Origin: Spinacia oleracea
Lineage: Eukaryota; Streptophyta; Magnoliopsida; Caryophyllales; Amaranthaceae
NCBI RefSeq assembly: GCF_020520425.1
Contig: NC_079491.1
Span: 5,877,143-5,941,142 of the forward strand
DNA: 64,000 bases
Direction: 5' to 3'
Position numbers and translations under genes: made by a program. The notes under the pieces are model-generated. The model made no database searches and was not told the DNA's origin. It saw only the letters and a program-made list of their open reading frames with translations. This document shows, in pieces, positions 60,919-64,000 of this stretch. The first letter of the stretch is position 1; each line of letters starts with the position of its first letter.

Positions 60919-61482
60919 GGCGAATTTGTTAAAAAGGACCTTTTTATAACCCAAATTTTGCGACAAAGGACCTTATATAATTTATTTTTTTGGTGAAATA
61001 ACACCTTAATTTAATTTTTTTTGCGAGAAAGGACCTTATATAATTTTTTTTTTGTGAAATCACACATTAATGTTTTTTTTTTTTGCGAAAGACAACCAAA
61101 AGTAAATTTCCGGCATTGACTGAGCTTTTCCGTCCATTGACTTGCACGTGAGAAGCACGTGTGGCTTTATTTTGCTAATCAAACACAATTTTCCTCCAAA
61201 ATTCTAAGCTTTAAAACCTAAAGTTGAAAAAAAAAACCGAAATAAAATCAAGTTTGAAAATTCAAGAGTCAGGAAAATCAGTGTCTTTAGCTAACGTAAG
61301 CCACACGTGCTGCTCACGTGCAAATTAATGGCCGGAAAAGCTCAGTCAATGCCGGAAAGTTCCCTTAGGTCCTTTCTCGCAAAAAAAAAATTAATTTAAG
61401 GTGTGTTTTCACAAAAAAAATTATATAAGGTCCTTTTCTCACAAAATTTAGGTTATAAAAGGTTCTTTTTGGCAAATTTACC
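60919..61482. mobile_element. MULE-like foldback element upstream of the DEAD-box gene
   Basis: Two arms of about 250 bp are inverted copies (GGCGAATTTGTTAAAAAGGA at the left, GGTAAATTTGCCAAAAAGAA on the minus strand at the right) around a short loop. Nine-base flanks TTTTAATTT (60910-60918) and TATTAATTT (61483-61491) match at 8 of 9. Each arm carries two CACGTG cores (about 61146 and 61157; 61306 and 61317). The element ends 335 bp before the ATG of the helicase gene. Confidence 0.75.
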
Positions 61483-61817
61483 TATTAATTTTATTAATTT
61501 GTATCCAATTATATCATATCATCGTGTTGAATTGTGTCGTCTCATAGGAGTTGTACTTGAAGTTCGATGGAGTTACCAACCTAACCACTCCCCTTCACAA
61601 TCGACCTCTAATAGTCTAATCCCACACATAGGCGCATAACACACCAAACGTACGAGCCGCAATTGCAAAATATCTGTAAGCTGTTCTTCAACTTTAATCT
61701 ACTACTCGTAGTTTCTCTTAAAACCCAACAACAAATCAAGTTCTGCACTCCTTTTCCCTCTTTCTCTCTCCTCGATTTTCTCTAAACCCTAATTCAAGCT
61801 CTCAAATTTCCAGAAAC
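61483..61817 (+). promoter_or_regulatory. Promoter and leader of the DEAD-box gene
   Basis: A CT-rich leader (TTTCCCTCTTTCTCTCTCC) runs from about 61745 to the ATG. No firm TATA box was seen. A 78-codon open frame that crosses the foldback end is chance. Confidence 0.4.

Positions 61818-64000
<2,183 letters not shown>

Overview
This is a stretch of plant nuclear DNA: AT-rich, with intron-containing genes, plant-specific gene families, and dense Copia, MULE, Helitron, hAT, Stowaway and SINE copies. A eudicot is clear from the genes. A member of the Caryophyllales (spinach or beet kin) is my guess from the general look of the repeats, not something the sequence proves.

Seven host genes can be supported. 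From left to right they are: the first coding exon of an EIF1AD-like OB-fold protein (minus, runs off the left edge); a two-exon gene for a 99-residue acidic-tailed protein I do not recognise (plus); a two-exon PB1-domain protein of 200 residues (minus); the chloroplast soluble inorganic pyrophosphatase PPA6 (plus, six exons, 294 residues, about 13 kb long because of large introns); a complete ferric reduction oxidase closest to FRO8 (minus, eight exons, 713 residues); a stand-alone universal stress protein domain gene (plus, four exons, 247 residues); and the 5' part of a DEAD-box RNA helicase of the RH30/RH20 type (plus, runs off the right edge). All splice sites used are GT-AG and the joined phases agree.

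The rest is mostly transposon landscape. There are two Copia retrotransposons with both LTRs and 5-bp target duplications: an older, broken one at 15.4-20.3 kb, and a young one at 38.6-43.8 kb inside intron 5 of PPA6 in antisense. There is also a solo LTR, a truncated Copia piece in PPA6 intron 2, and a Ty3/gypsy-like LTR piece. DNA elements include a 1.78-kb MULE with arms of over 400 bp, other MULE-like foldbacks, two short Helitrons with exact ends, a pair of hAT-type MITEs with 8-bp duplications, Stowaway-like elements, one TAA-flanked MITE, and a SINE with a perfect 19-bp target duplication plus a second copy.

The genes do not form a pathway or cluster. PPA6 and FRO8 are convergent neighbours with 0.9 kb between their stop codons. 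Regions of roughly 9-11, 13.7-14.7, 21-26 and 54.5-57.4 kb show no gene I can support. I did not find a convincing undescribed system. The best leads are the unrecognised 99-residue protein, the stand-alone USP gene, and elements whose arms place motifs close to gene starts.
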